The position numbers and the translations under genes are program-made. The notes under the pieces were generated by a model. It had not been told where the DNA came from, did not search any database, and saw only the letters and a program-made list of their open reading frames with translations. Positions 17,865 to 25,729 of a stretch of DNA of 55,186 nt are shown here, piece after piece. The stretch comes from Sphingomonas turrisvirgatae (lineage in GTDB: Bacteria; Pseudomonadota; Alphaproteobacteria; Sphingomonadales; Sphingomonadaceae), in assembly GCF_001721295.1 (NCBI RefSeq), contig NZ_MDDS01000020.1, forward strand, positions 1-55,186, in the 5' to 3' direction. Numbering within the stretch: position 1 is the stretch's first letter; every line of letters begins with the position of its first letter.

Positions 17865-20039
17865 ATGGCGGTCATGTCCCGTGCCCGTGTCGTCGTCCTC
17901 AATGCAGCGCTCGGCCCGCTCGATTATCGCGTGCCGCACGGCATGGCGGTCGAGCCGGGTTCGATCGTCGTCGCGCCGTTGGGTCCGCGCCAGCTGATCG
18001 GCGTGGTGTGGGAAGCCGACCGGCTGCCGACGCAGGAAGTGGGCGACAACCGGCTGCGCAACCTGATGGGGGTCGCCGACGCGCCGCCGATCCCCGCGCC
18101 CCTTCGCCGGCTTATCGAGTGGACGGCGGATTATTACCTCGCCCCGCTCGCTTCGGTGCTGCGCATGGCGCTCGCTTCGACCTCGGCGCTGGAGGGCGGC
18201 AAGACAATCGTCGAATATCGCGCGACGGGACAGGTGCCGCCGCGCCTGACGCCGCAGCGCGAACAGGCGCTTGAACGGATCGACGACCGGCAGGGTCTGA
18301 TTCGCGAACTGGCGACCATTGCCGACGTGTCCGACGGCGTGATCCGCGGGCTGGTCAAGGCCGGCGCGATCGAAAGCGTGACGGTCGCGCTCGACACGCC
18401 CTACCCCCTGCCGGACCCGACCTTCGCGCCGCCTGAGCTGTCGCAGGTGCAATCCGATGTGGCCGCGATCCTGCGTCAGGCTGTCGGTGCCGGATCGTTT
18501 CAGCCGTTCCTTCTCGACGGCGTCACCGGCTCAGGCAAGACCGAGGTCTATTTCGAAGCCGTCGCTTCGGCGATTTCACAGCAGAAACAAAGCCTTGTGC
18601 TGCTCCCCGAGATTGCCCTGACCGAACCCTTCCTCAAACGCTTCCACGCTCGTTTCGGGGTCGAACCGATCGCCTGGCACTCGGGCCTGCGCCAATCGCA
18701 GCGCCGCCGCGCCTGGCGCGCGATCGCGACCGGTGAGGCGCTGGTGACCGTGGGTGCGCGATCTTCGCTATTTTTGCCCTATGCCAACCTCGGCCTGATC
18801 GTGGTCGACGAGGCACACGAAACCAGCTTCAAGCAGGAAGAGGGCGTCCACTACCATGCCCGCGACGTCGCGGTGATGCGCGGCCATTTCGAGCACTGCC
18901 CGGTCATCCTAGCCAGCGCGACGCCGGCGATCGAGACCCGCCAGCAAGTCGCACTCGGCCGCTATCGGGAACTCAAGCTGCCCGGCCGCTATGGCGCGGC
19001 GGAAATGCCGGCGATCGAGGCGATCGACCTGCTCGCCGAACAACCGCCACGCGGCCGCTGGCTCGCCCCGCGGCTGGTGAACGCGATCGAGGAAACGCTC
19101 GGGCGTAACGAGCAGGCGCTGCTGTTCCTCAACCGCCGCGGCTACGCCCCACTGACCCTTTGCCGCACCTGCAGTCATCGCTTTCAGTGTCCCAACTGCA
19201 CCGCCTGGATGGTCGAGCACCGCCTGATCGCGCGCCTTGCCTGTCACCATTGCGGGCATACCGTGCCCACGCCGCGCGCCTGTCCGGAATGCGACAGCGA
19301 GGACAGCCTGGTCGCCTGCGGCCCCGGCGTCGAGCGCATCGCTGACGAGGTCGCGGCGCTGTTCCCGGAGGCGAAGACCGCCGTCGTCACCAGCGACACG
19401 ATCTGGTCGCCCGCCAAGGCGGCCGAATTCGTCAACCGGATGGAGACGGGCGACATCGACATCGTCGTCGGCACGCAGCTGGTAACCAAGGGCTATCACT
19501 TTCCTAACCTGACGCTGGTCGGCGTGGTCGATGCCGATTTGGGGCTTGAGGGCGGCGACCTTCGAGCGGCCGAGCGCAGCTTCCAGCAGATCTGCCAGGT
19601 TGCCGGCCGCGCCGGCCGCGGCGAGAAGCCCGGAACCGTGCTCATCCAGACCCACAGCCCCAAGGCGCCGGTGATGCGCGCGCTGGTGAGCGGCGACGCG
19701 GAAAGTTTCTACGCCGCCGAAACCGACGCCCGGCGCGAGGCTGGCGCGCCGCCGTTCGGCCGTTTTGCCGCGATCATCGTGTCGAGCGAGGAGAAGGATG
19801 CCGCGCTCGAGACCGCCCGCGCCATCGGCCGCGCCGCGCCGCAGGTCGAGGCGATGCAGGTATTCGGCCCCGCCCCCGCGCCGCTCGCCATGCTGCGCGG
19901 CCGCCACCGCTTCCGCCTGCTGGTCCACGCCCGCCGCGCACTCGATGTGCAGGACGTGATCCGCGACTGGCTGGGTGGCCTGGACTGGCCGGCAAAGGTC
20001 CGCGTCGTCGTGGATATCGATCCTTACAACTTCCTGTGA
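17865..20039 (+). CDS. priA: Primosomal replication restart helicase PriA
   Basis: A 724-residue superfamily-2 helicase that recognises stalled forks and reloads the replisome. Order: 3'-end DNA-binding domain (~1-105), winged helix, Walker A GVTGSGKTEVYF near residue 218, DEAH box VVDEAHETSFKQ near 314, zinc-binding cysteines between about 435 and 485 (CRTCSHRFQCPNC, CHHCGH, CPECDS), and the helicase C-terminal motifs (GTQLVTKGYHFPN, CQVAGRAGRGEKPG). Complete and of normal length. Start ATG 17865, with MSRARVVVL three residues later also possible. Confidence 0.97.
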   Translation: MAVMSRARVVVLNAALGPLDYRVPHGMAVEPGSIVVAPLGPRQLIGVVWEADRLPTQEVGDNRLRNLMGVADAPPIPAPLRRLIEWTADYYLAPLASVLRMALASTSALEGGKTIVEYRATGQVPPRLTPQREQALERIDDRQGLIRELATIADVSDGVIRGLVKAGAIESVTVALDTPYPLPDPTFAPPELSQVQSDVAAILRQAVGAGSFQPFLLDGVTGSGKTEVYFEAVASAISQQKQSLVLLPEIALTEPFLKRFHARFGVEPIAWHSGLRQSQRRRAWRAIATGEALVTVGARSSLFLPYANLGLIVVDEAHETSFKQEEGVHYHARDVAVMRGHFEHCPVILASATPAIETRQQVALGRYRELKLPGRYGAAEMPAIEAIDLLAEQPPRGRWLAPRLVNAIEETLGRNEQALLFLNRRGYAPLTLCRTCSHRFQCPNCTAWMVEHRLIARLACHHCGHTVPTPRACPECDSEDSLVACGPGVERIADEVAALFPEAKTAVVTSDTIWSPAKAAEFVNRMETGDIDIVVGTQLVTKGYHFPNLTLVGVVDADLGLEGGDLRAAERSFQQICQVAGRAGRGEKPGTVLIQTHSPKAPVMRALVSGDAESFYAAETDARREAGAPPFGRFAAIIVSSEEKDAALETARAIGRAAPQVEAMQVFGPAPAPLAMLRGRHRFRLLVHARRALDVQDVIRDWLGGLDWPAKVRVVVDIDPYNFL

Positions 20040-20103
20040 ACGCACGACGGCGCGCTTGCGCTTCGCTGCCGCTTTGGCGAATGAGGCCATGCGGAGGTGC
20101 TGC

Positions 20104-21618
20104 GTGATACGATTGCTGCTGGGACTGGCGATGCTGCTGGCGTGGGTCGCCCCGGCACGGGCCGACGACATCTCGGCGGCCGGTCGCGGCGTAGTGCGCG
20201 TCGTGACGATTGCCATCGTGGATGGCGAAGTCGTCGGCTTCGGCCACGGCAGCGGTTTTGCCGTCGCGCCAAATCGCATCGTGACCAACGCCCATGTGGT
20301 CGAGGCGGCGGAACGCTACCCCGGCAACGTGCTGATCGGCGTGGTGCCGTCGGAAGGCGACAAAAGCTATCAGGGCCGCCTTATCGCGGTGGATGCGGAT
20401 CGCGACCTGGCCTTGATAGAGTTCAGCGGGATCCGCCTGCCCTCGCTCACCTTCTACAACGGCCCGGTGAACGAAGGCGATGCGATGATCGCGCTCGGCT
20501 ATCCCGGCAATGTCGATCTGGCGACGGCTCGTTCATCCGCGGACTTCATCACGCCGCTCTCGCCCGTTCGATCGCAGGGTGTCTTCTCCGGCCGTCGCAA
20601 TCTTCAGGGCGTCAGCGTATTGCTGCACACCGCCGGCATCGCGCGCGGCAATAGCGGCGGCCCACTGCTCGATGGCTGTGGGCGGGTACTCGGCGTCAAC
20701 TCGGCGATCACGCGCGCCGACGATGGTGACGCAAGCTTCGGCTTTGCCATCGGCAATGACGAGGTCGCGGCCTTCCTGCGCGAGGCGAGGCAGCCGATGC
20801 CGGTCAACGGCGTCGCCTGCACCAGCATCGCCGATCGGCTGGCGGCAGACCGCAGCGAGGCCGAACAGTCTCGCGCCGCCGAAGAGGCGCGTCAGCGCGA
20901 GGCCGCAGCCAAGGCGGCGGCAGAGCGCGAGAATGCGATGGACCAGGCGCTGGTCGACAATTTCGCGATGCGCGAGAATTACCTGGGCGCGGCGGCGCTG
21001 TTGCTCGTGCTGGGGGCGCTCGGCCTGGGCGCGGGCGGCCTGTTCTACAGCCGCGGGCAGCAGCGCGAGGCGGTCTGGGCAGCGGCCGGCGGCGGGGTGC
21101 TGATCGTGGGCGCATTCGTCACCTTCTTCACCCGCCCGGCGTTCGATCCTGGCGCGATTGAGGGCGCGGCGCGAGTCGTCGTGCCGCCGCCAGCTGCCGT
21201 TGCAGGCGGTATCGGCAAGATGATCTGTACAATCGACCCAGCCCGCTCGCGCGTCACAGTGTCGAGTACGCAAGATGTCGCCATCGATGTCAGCCCCGAG
21301 GGCTGCGTCAACGGGCGCACGCAATATGCCGAGACGAGCCAACAGAACTGGCAGCGCATCCTGGTGCCGGACGAGGAGCAGACGGTCTCCGTGCTGGAAT
21401 ATGCGCCGGCGACACGCACCTATTCGACCACTCGCTACCTGCTTTCCGCGTCGCAGATGGACGCGGCACGCAAGCTGCGCGCGCAAGTTAAGATCAAGGC
21501 CTGCTCGACCGATCCGGCGTCACGCGCCAACCTGGCGCAGACTCAGCAAGCCATCCGCACCGCATTGCCGCAGGTGTTCAACGAGCGGCTGGTCTATCGC
21601 TGCAAGCCGGGCGGATGA
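20104..21618 (+). CDS. Membrane-anchored trypsin-like protease with novel C-terminus
   Basis: 504 residues from GTG 20104, chosen because GGAGG at 20093-20097 is 6 nt upstream; ATG 20089 would place the start ahead of that site. A signal peptide ends near ARAD (~residue 20). An S1/HtrA-like protease domain follows with triad His64 (TNAHVV), Asp101 (RDLALI) and Ser184 (GNSGGP). An Ala/Glu-rich coiled coil comes next (~255-280), then two hydrophobic segments (~293-316, ~326-345), then a ~150-residue C-terminal domain I do not recognise. No PDZ domain is present. It follows priA by 64 bp and overlaps the next GNAT gene by 4 nt. Confidence 0.85.
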   Translation: MIRLLLGLAMLLAWVAPARADDISAAGRGVVRVVTIAIVDGEVVGFGHGSGFAVAPNRIVTNAHVVEAAERYPGNVLIGVVPSEGDKSYQGRLIAVDADRDLALIEFSGIRLPSLTFYNGPVNEGDAMIALGYPGNVDLATARSSADFITPLSPVRSQGVFSGRRNLQGVSVLLHTAGIARGNSGGPLLDGCGRVLGVNSAITRADDGDASFGFAIGNDEVAAFLREARQPMPVNGVACTSIADRLAADRSEAEQSRAAEEARQREAAAKAAAERENAMDQALVDNFAMRENYLGAAALLLVLGALGLGAGGLFYSRGQQREAVWAAAGGGVLIVGAFVTFFTRPAFDPGAIEGAARVVVPPPAAVAGGIGKMICTIDPARSRVTVSSTQDVAIDVSPEGCVNGRTQYAETSQQNWQRILVPDEEQTVSVLEYAPATRTYSTTRYLLSASQMDAARKLRAQVKIKACSTDPASRANLAQTQQAIRTALPQVFNERLVYRCKPGG

Positions 21619-22100
21619 GTATGGGCGAATGGCGCCCGATGCTCACGGCGGACCTGCCGGCTGTCACTGCGCTTTCCGCTGCCGTGCATGGCGTCTACGC
21701 CGAGCCACAAGCAGTCTATACCGAGCGGCTGACGCTCTTTCCGGCGGGCTGTTTCACATGGGTTCGTGATGACAGCATCGACGGCTTTCTGGTCACGCAT
21801 CCGTGGCGCGGCGACGAACCGCCGGCGCTCGGTGCCATGCTGGGTTCGATCCCGCGAAACCCCGATCGCTATTATCTGCACGACATCGCCCTTGCCGCAA
21901 CGGCGCGGAATACGGGTGCCGGCCGGGCTGCCATCGCGCTGGTCGATGATCTGGCTCGGCAAGCCGGCCTGCGTCAAGTGACGCTCGTAGCAGTCAATGG
22001 TGCCGATCGTTACTGGGCAGCCAATGGCTTCAGCTACGTGCCCGGCCAGAGCGGCAGCTACGGCGCGGGCAGCTTCGCGATGCGTCGCGAAATCGGCTGA
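21615..22100 (+). CDS. GNAT family N-acetyltransferase
   Basis: 161 residues with a GNAT fold: YLHDIALAATARNTGAGRAA contains the acetyl-CoA pyrophosphate loop (R/Q-x-x-G-x-G/A, here RNTGAG), followed by VTLVAVNGADRYWAANGF. The substrate is unknown. The ATG overlaps the stop of the protease gene (ATGA), so they are co-translated. Its 3' end overlaps the convergent ada gene by 43 bp, so the C-terminal residues of both proteins come from opposite strands of the same DNA. Confidence 0.88.
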   Translation: MSMGEWRPMLTADLPAVTALSAAVHGVYAEPQAVYTERLTLFPAGCFTWVRDDSIDGFLVTHPWRGDEPPALGAMLGSIPRNPDRYYLHDIALAATARNTGAGRAAIALVDDLARQAGLRQVTLVAVNGADRYWAANGFSYVPGQSGSYGAGSFAMRREIG

Positions 22101-23155
22101 TCCTCCACCCCCTCGCGCTGGCGCAGCACCACCTTGCGATCGAGCCCATAGGCATAGCCACCCATGCTGCCATCACTGCGCTGCGCGCGGTGGCAGGGGA
22201 TGGCGATCGCAACCTGGTTCGCGCCGCACGCGGTGCCAGCGGCCCGCACGGCACGCGGATTGCCGGCGGCGATGGCCAATTGCGCATAGCTGCGGGTCTC
22301 ACCTGGCGGAATGGAACGGAGTGCCTGCCACACCGCCTCCTGGAACGCCGTCCCGCGCACATCGAGCGGCAGGTCGGTGTGGCGACCCGGCTGCTCGACT
22401 TCGGCGACCACTCGCGCGGCAAGGTCGGCCAGCGCAGCCCCGCCACGCACGATCTCGGCACGGGGAAAACGCGCGGCGAGGCTGAGGCTGTCTTCATCGA
22501 AGGCGACGCGGCACAGCCCCTTATCGGTCGCGGCGATCAGCAGCGGGCCCAGGCTGGTGGATGCGACGGTCCAGCGGATCGTCACCCCCGCACCGCCGTC
22601 GCGCCAGGCGCTGGGCGTCATGCCGAGCCGCGCGTTGCTCGTTTCGTAGAAGCGGCTGGGCGCGGAATATCCTGCCTCATAGATCGCGTCGGTCACCTTT
22701 TCCTCCTCGGTCAGCGCGGCGGCGGCGCGGCTCGCTCGGCGTCCGCGCGCATAAGCGGCGGGAGTCACGCCGGTGGCGCGCTTGAACAGCCGCTGGAAAT
22801 GATGCGGCGCGTAGCCGACTTGCGCCGCAAGCCAGGTCAGGCCTAGCGCTTCGTCGGCCGCGTCCAGCAACGCGATCGCCCGCGCCACGGCGACTCGCTC
22901 GCGGCCGATCTCGTCCGGCTTGCAGCGCAGGCAGGCGCGCAGCCCCGTAGCCCGGGCACTGCCGGCATCGAAAAAAAAGACGACATTGGTGCGCTTGGGA
23001 TGCCGCGCCGGACAACTCGGCTTGCAATAGATGCCGGTGGTCAGCACGCCGGCGATCACTCGCCCGTCATAAGCGCCATCGCGCCGCTCGAACGCGGCCC
23101 AGGCTTCCTCGTCAGAGATCGCATCGGTCATGAGGCGGATATAGACGCTTCGCAT
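22058..23155 (-). CDS. ada: Bifunctional Ada: methyl-DNA repair protein and regulator
   Basis: 365 residues. The N-terminal zinc domain carries the phosphotriester-accepting Cys44 ([11 protein letters not shown]) with Cys48, and the later RACLRC supplies the other zinc ligands. An AraC-type helix-turn-helix follows (~100-185). The C-terminal O6-methylguanine methyltransferase has active-site Cys321 in PCHR. The protein repairs alkylated DNA and, when methylated, activates the adaptive response. ATG 23155 is preferred since GGGAAG lies ~8 nt upstream; ATG 23131 is the alternative. No alkB or alkA is adjacent. Its 3' end overlaps the GNAT gene. Confidence 0.95.
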   Translation of the reverse strand: MRSVYIRLMTDAISDEEAWAAFERRDGAYDGRVIAGVLTTGIYCKPSCPARHPKRTNVVFFFDAGSARATGLRACLRCKPDEIGRERVAVARAIALLDAADEALGLTWLAAQVGYAPHHFQRLFKRATGVTPAAYARGRRASRAAAALTEEEKVTDAIYEAGYSAPSRFYETSNARLGMTPSAWRDGGAGVTIRWTVASTSLGPLLIAATDKGLCRVAFDEDSLSLAARFPRAEIVRGGAALADLAARVVAEVEQPGRHTDLPLDVRGTAFQEAVWQALRSIPPGETRSYAQLAIAAGNPRAVRAAGTACGANQVAIAIPCHRAQRSDGSMGGYAYGLDRKVVLRQREGVEDQPISRRIAKLPAP

Positions 23156-23244
23156 GCGCTTCGCTTCCCGCCTTTTGTGGTCAAAGCTTGCTGGACGGGG
23201 CGGCGCTGACTAGGGACGCCTTTCCTGCGGCAACGGGACGGAAA

Positions 23245-23730
23245 ATGGCGGACTTACCTCTGGTCGGCATCATCATGGGCAGCACCTCCGATTGGGAGAC
23301 GATGCGCCATGCCGTCGATGTGCTCGCCGAACTGGGCGTGCCGTACGAAACGCGCGTCGTTTCGGCCCATCGTACGCCGCAACGGCTGTACGATTACGCT
23401 ACCGGTGCAGCGGATCGGGGCCTCAAGGTCCTTATTGCCGGCGCTGGCGGCGCGGCTCATCTGCCGGGCATGGCGGCTTCGATGACGCACCTGCCGGTGC
23501 TGGGCGTGCCCGTCGAATCGAAGGCGCTGAAGGGCATGGATAGCCTGCTTTCGATCGTGCAGATGCCGGGCGGCATTCCGGTCGGGACGCTGGCGATCGG
23601 CAAGGCCGGCGCCATTAATGCCGGGTTGCTCGCCGCCGCGATCCTGGCGACATCGGATAGGCCGCTGGCCGAGCGGCTGAAGGCGTGGCGCGCGGCTCAG
23701 ACCGACAGCGTCGCGCAAATGCCCGAATGA
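23245..23730 (+). CDS. purE: N5-CAIR mutase (class I PurE)
   Basis: 161 residues. It converts N5-carboxyaminoimidazole ribonucleotide to CAIR in purine synthesis. Signatures are [13 protein letters not shown], the [15 protein letters not shown] substrate loop with the essential His, and [11 protein letters not shown]. Start ATG 23245 (MADLPLVG) matches the family; the open frame upstream is not conserved. purK follows after 4 nt, the usual arrangement. Confidence 0.97.
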   Translation: MADLPLVGIIMGSTSDWETMRHAVDVLAELGVPYETRVVSAHRTPQRLYDYATGAADRGLKVLIAGAGGAAHLPGMAASMTHLPVLGVPVESKALKGMDSLLSIVQMPGGIPVGTLAIGKAGAINAGLLAAAILATSDRPLAERLKAWRAAQTDSVAQMPE

Positions 23731-23734
23731 GCGC

Positions 23735-24802
23735 ATGGGCATGATCGCGCCCGGCAGTACGCTCGGCATTCTGGGCAGCGGCCAGCTCGGCCGCATGCTG
23801 GCGATAGCGGCCGCGCAGCTCGGCTATCGCTGCCATATCTACGCTCCCGAAAGCGGGCCGGCCTGCGATGTGGCAGCAGCGTTTACCAGCGGCGCCTATG
23901 ACGACGCGGCGGCGCTGGCAGCGTTCGCCCAAGGCTGCGCGGCGGTTACCTACGAGTTCGAGAATATCGATCCCGCGGCGATCGATGTCGTTGCCCGCCA
24001 CGCTCGCGTCGCGCCGAGGCGCAAGTCGCTCGAAACCGCCGCGCATCGGGCGAGGGAAAAGGCGTTGGCAGAGGCGTGCGGCGGACGGCCCGCGCCATGG
24101 CGGACGGTGACGTCACTTGCCATGCTCGAGACCGCGCTGAACGAGATCGGCACGCCCGCCATCTTGAAGACCGCGACCGAAGGTTATGACGGCAAGGGCC
24201 AGATCCGCCTGACAGCGGCGCATGAGGCGAGTGCTGCCTGGGCAGCCATCGGCGAGCGCGAATGCGTGCTGGAGGCCATGGTGGCATTCGAGCATGAATT
24301 CTCGATCCTGCTCGTTCGCGGAATCGACGGATCGAGCGTTGCTTACCCGCCGCCGCTCAACGAACATCGCGACGGCATTCTCGCCCGTTCCAGCGTGCCG
24401 GCGCCCGACGCGATCGAAGCGCAGGCGCAGGCGGCAACTGCGTTGGCGCGGCGGCTTGCGGATGAACTCGATCACGTGGGCGTGCTGACGTGCGAGTTCT
24501 TTGCGACGGCCGACGGTCCCGTGTTCAACGAAATGGCGCCTCGCGTGCACAATAGCGGCCACTGGACGATCGAAGGCGCGGTAACCTCGCAGTTCGAAAA
24601 TCATGTCCGCGCGGTACTCGGCCTGCCGCTCGGCTCGACCGCGCTGACAGGCACGGCGGCTGAAATGGTCAATTTGATCGGCGAGGACGCCGCTATCTGG
24701 CCATCCCTGCTCGCCGAACCAGGTGCGCATCTGCACCTCTACGGCAAGGACGAAGCGCGTCCCGGGCGCAAGATGGGGCATGTGACCCGCGTCACGCGCT
24801 GA
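23735..24802 (+). CDS. purK: N5-CAIR synthetase PurK
   Basis: A 355-residue ATP-grasp enzyme making N5-CAIR from AIR, ATP and bicarbonate, the substrate of PurE next door. Visible are the N-terminal GILGSGQLGRML, VTYEFENID, the ATP-grasp lysine region TATEGYDGKGQIR, and FNEMAPRVHNSGHWT near the C-terminus. Full length. The ribosome-binding sequence lies inside the end of purE. Confidence 0.97.
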   Translation: MGMIAPGSTLGILGSGQLGRMLAIAAAQLGYRCHIYAPESGPACDVAAAFTSGAYDDAAALAAFAQGCAAVTYEFENIDPAAIDVVARHARVAPRRKSLETAAHRAREKALAEACGGRPAPWRTVTSLAMLETALNEIGTPAILKTATEGYDGKGQIRLTAAHEASAAWAAIGERECVLEAMVAFEHEFSILLVRGIDGSSVAYPPPLNEHRDGILARSSVPAPDAIEAQAQAATALARRLADELDHVGVLTCEFFATADGPVFNEMAPRVHNSGHWTIEGAVTSQFENHVRAVLGLPLGSTALTGTAAEMVNLIGEDAAIWPSLLAEPGAHLHLYGKDEARPGRKMGHVTRVTR

Positions 24803-24898
24803 ACGTCCTGTTCAACTCGACTGTCAATCCTGATGTCCGCTCGTCGTCTAAGTAACTGAAAGCATAGCAGCGGTCGCCCGATTGATGCGCCCGCGTAA

Positions 24899-24923
24899 GG
24901 AACTAATCTGGATTAATCCTGTT
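24899..24923 (+). promoter_or_regulatory. EcfG-type general stress promoter
   Basis: GGAAC at 24899-24903, a 17-bp spacer, then GTT at 24921-24923, 55 bp before the receiver gene. This matches the consensus GGAAC-N16/17-GTT used by the alphaproteobacterial general stress sigma factor EcfG. Regulation is inferred from the match. Confidence 0.6.
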
Positions 24924-24941
24924 CATCATCACCAAGTTGCC

Positions 24942-24956
24942 GGGAGCCAAGCTCCC
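24942..24956 (+). promoter_or_regulatory. Short 5'-UTR hairpin before receiver gene
   Basis: GGGAGC/GCTCCC is a perfect 6-bp stem with loop CAA, about 8 nt ahead of the AAGGTGAG ribosome-binding sequence. It could modulate translation or mRNA stability. Confidence 0.35.
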
Positions 24957-24978
24957 CCCAAAAAGGTGAGAAATTGCG

Positions 24979-25353
24979 ATGATCAAGGGCAGAACGATCC
25001 TGATTGTCGAGGACGAGCCGCTCGTCGCGCTCGACCTGGCCGACCTGGTCGAGCATCAAGGCGGCAACGTCGTCGGACCGGTTCATACCGTTCGTGAAGG
25101 TCTGGCACTGGCGGACAGCAACGACGCGGCCGGTGCGATCCTCGACGCCAATCTGGAAGACAGCGACGTTACCCAGCTCGCCTTGGCGCTGATCGAGAAA
25201 GGCACGCCGTTCGTGATCTACACGGGCACGGGCCTCCCCGACGCGCCCGCTCGGTTGCACCCCGATCTGCCGGTCGTCATGAAGCCCGCGCAGACGCGCG
25301 TGGTGCTGGATGCGCTCGATCAGCGGATCGAGATGGACAACAAGGTGAGGTAG
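24979..25353 (+). CDS. Single-domain response regulator
   Basis: A 124-residue CheY-like receiver with no output domain. Acidic pocket E11-D12 (ILIVEDEP), phospho-acceptor Asp56 in AILDANL, the switch Thr in VIYTGTG and the conserved Lys in VVMKPA are all present. It likely acts in a phosphorelay with a histidine kinase encoded elsewhere. Preceded by an EcfG-type promoter and a small hairpin, and followed by a strong hairpin, so it appears to be a monocistronic stress-induced unit. Similar short receivers modulate the general stress pathway in sphingomonads; the partner here is unknown. Confidence 0.9.
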   Translation: MIKGRTILIVEDEPLVALDLADLVEHQGGNVVGPVHTVREGLALADSNDAAGAILDANLEDSDVTQLALALIEKGTPFVIYTGTGLPDAPARLHPDLPVVMKPAQTRVVLDALDQRIEMDNKVR

Positions 25354-25385
25354 GAACCGGCCTGCCTCACCCCCTCGACGCTTGC

Positions 25386-25408
25386 TCCCTCTCCCACCGG
25401 GAGAGGGA
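25386..25408. terminator. Repeat-derived hairpin between convergent genes
   Basis: TCCCTCTCCC/GGGAGAGGGA, a perfect 10-bp stem with loop ACC, between the receiver gene stop (25353) and the convergent small-protein stop (25416). Same stem as the repeats at 7556 and 33030. It probably works as a bidirectional terminator. Confidence 0.65.
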
Positions 25409-25415
25409 AGCTTGC

Positions 25416-25715
25416 TCAGGCCCGCGTGCCTTCCAGTGGAAAGCTGCCGAACGCGCCGGCCGTAACCGTGCCCTTGATGCTATCACCATCGACCGTCGCT
25501 TCGCAGGTCAGCGTCATCGGCATCGGCACGGTGATGTCGATCGTCCACATCAGCGTGTCGCCATCGACCTTGCCATTTTGAACTTCGGTCGAACCGAGCG
25601 CGCCGGAATAGCTTCCGGTGAAGCTATCGCCCGCGATGTTGACCGTCAGCGTCGCCTGCTGATCGCCCATCGGCGTGTGGGCGACCGTGTTCCAGCTGCC
25701 ATCGACATTCGCCAT
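25416..25715 (-). CDS. Small conserved beta-rich hypothetical protein
   Basis: 99 residues from ATG 25715, which has GGAGAG 6 nt upstream; GTG 25733 is an alternative. The sequence is a run of short beta strands with repeated design (SWNTVAHTPMGDQQATLTV, DSFTGSYSG, KVDGDTLMWTIDI, ATVDGDSIKGTVTAG). This is like small cytoplasmic proteins commonly found in sphingomonads and perhaps a lipocalin-like half barrel. No signal peptide and no known function. It begins 14 nt after the M16 peptidase stop, so it may be co-transcribed with it. Confidence 0.75.
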   Translation of the reverse strand: MANVDGSWNTVAHTPMGDQQATLTVNIAGDSFTGSYSGALGSTEVQNGKVDGDTLMWTIDITVPMPMTLTCEATVDGDSIKGTVTAGAFGSFPLEGTRA

Positions 25716-25729
25716 CTTACTCTCTCCAG

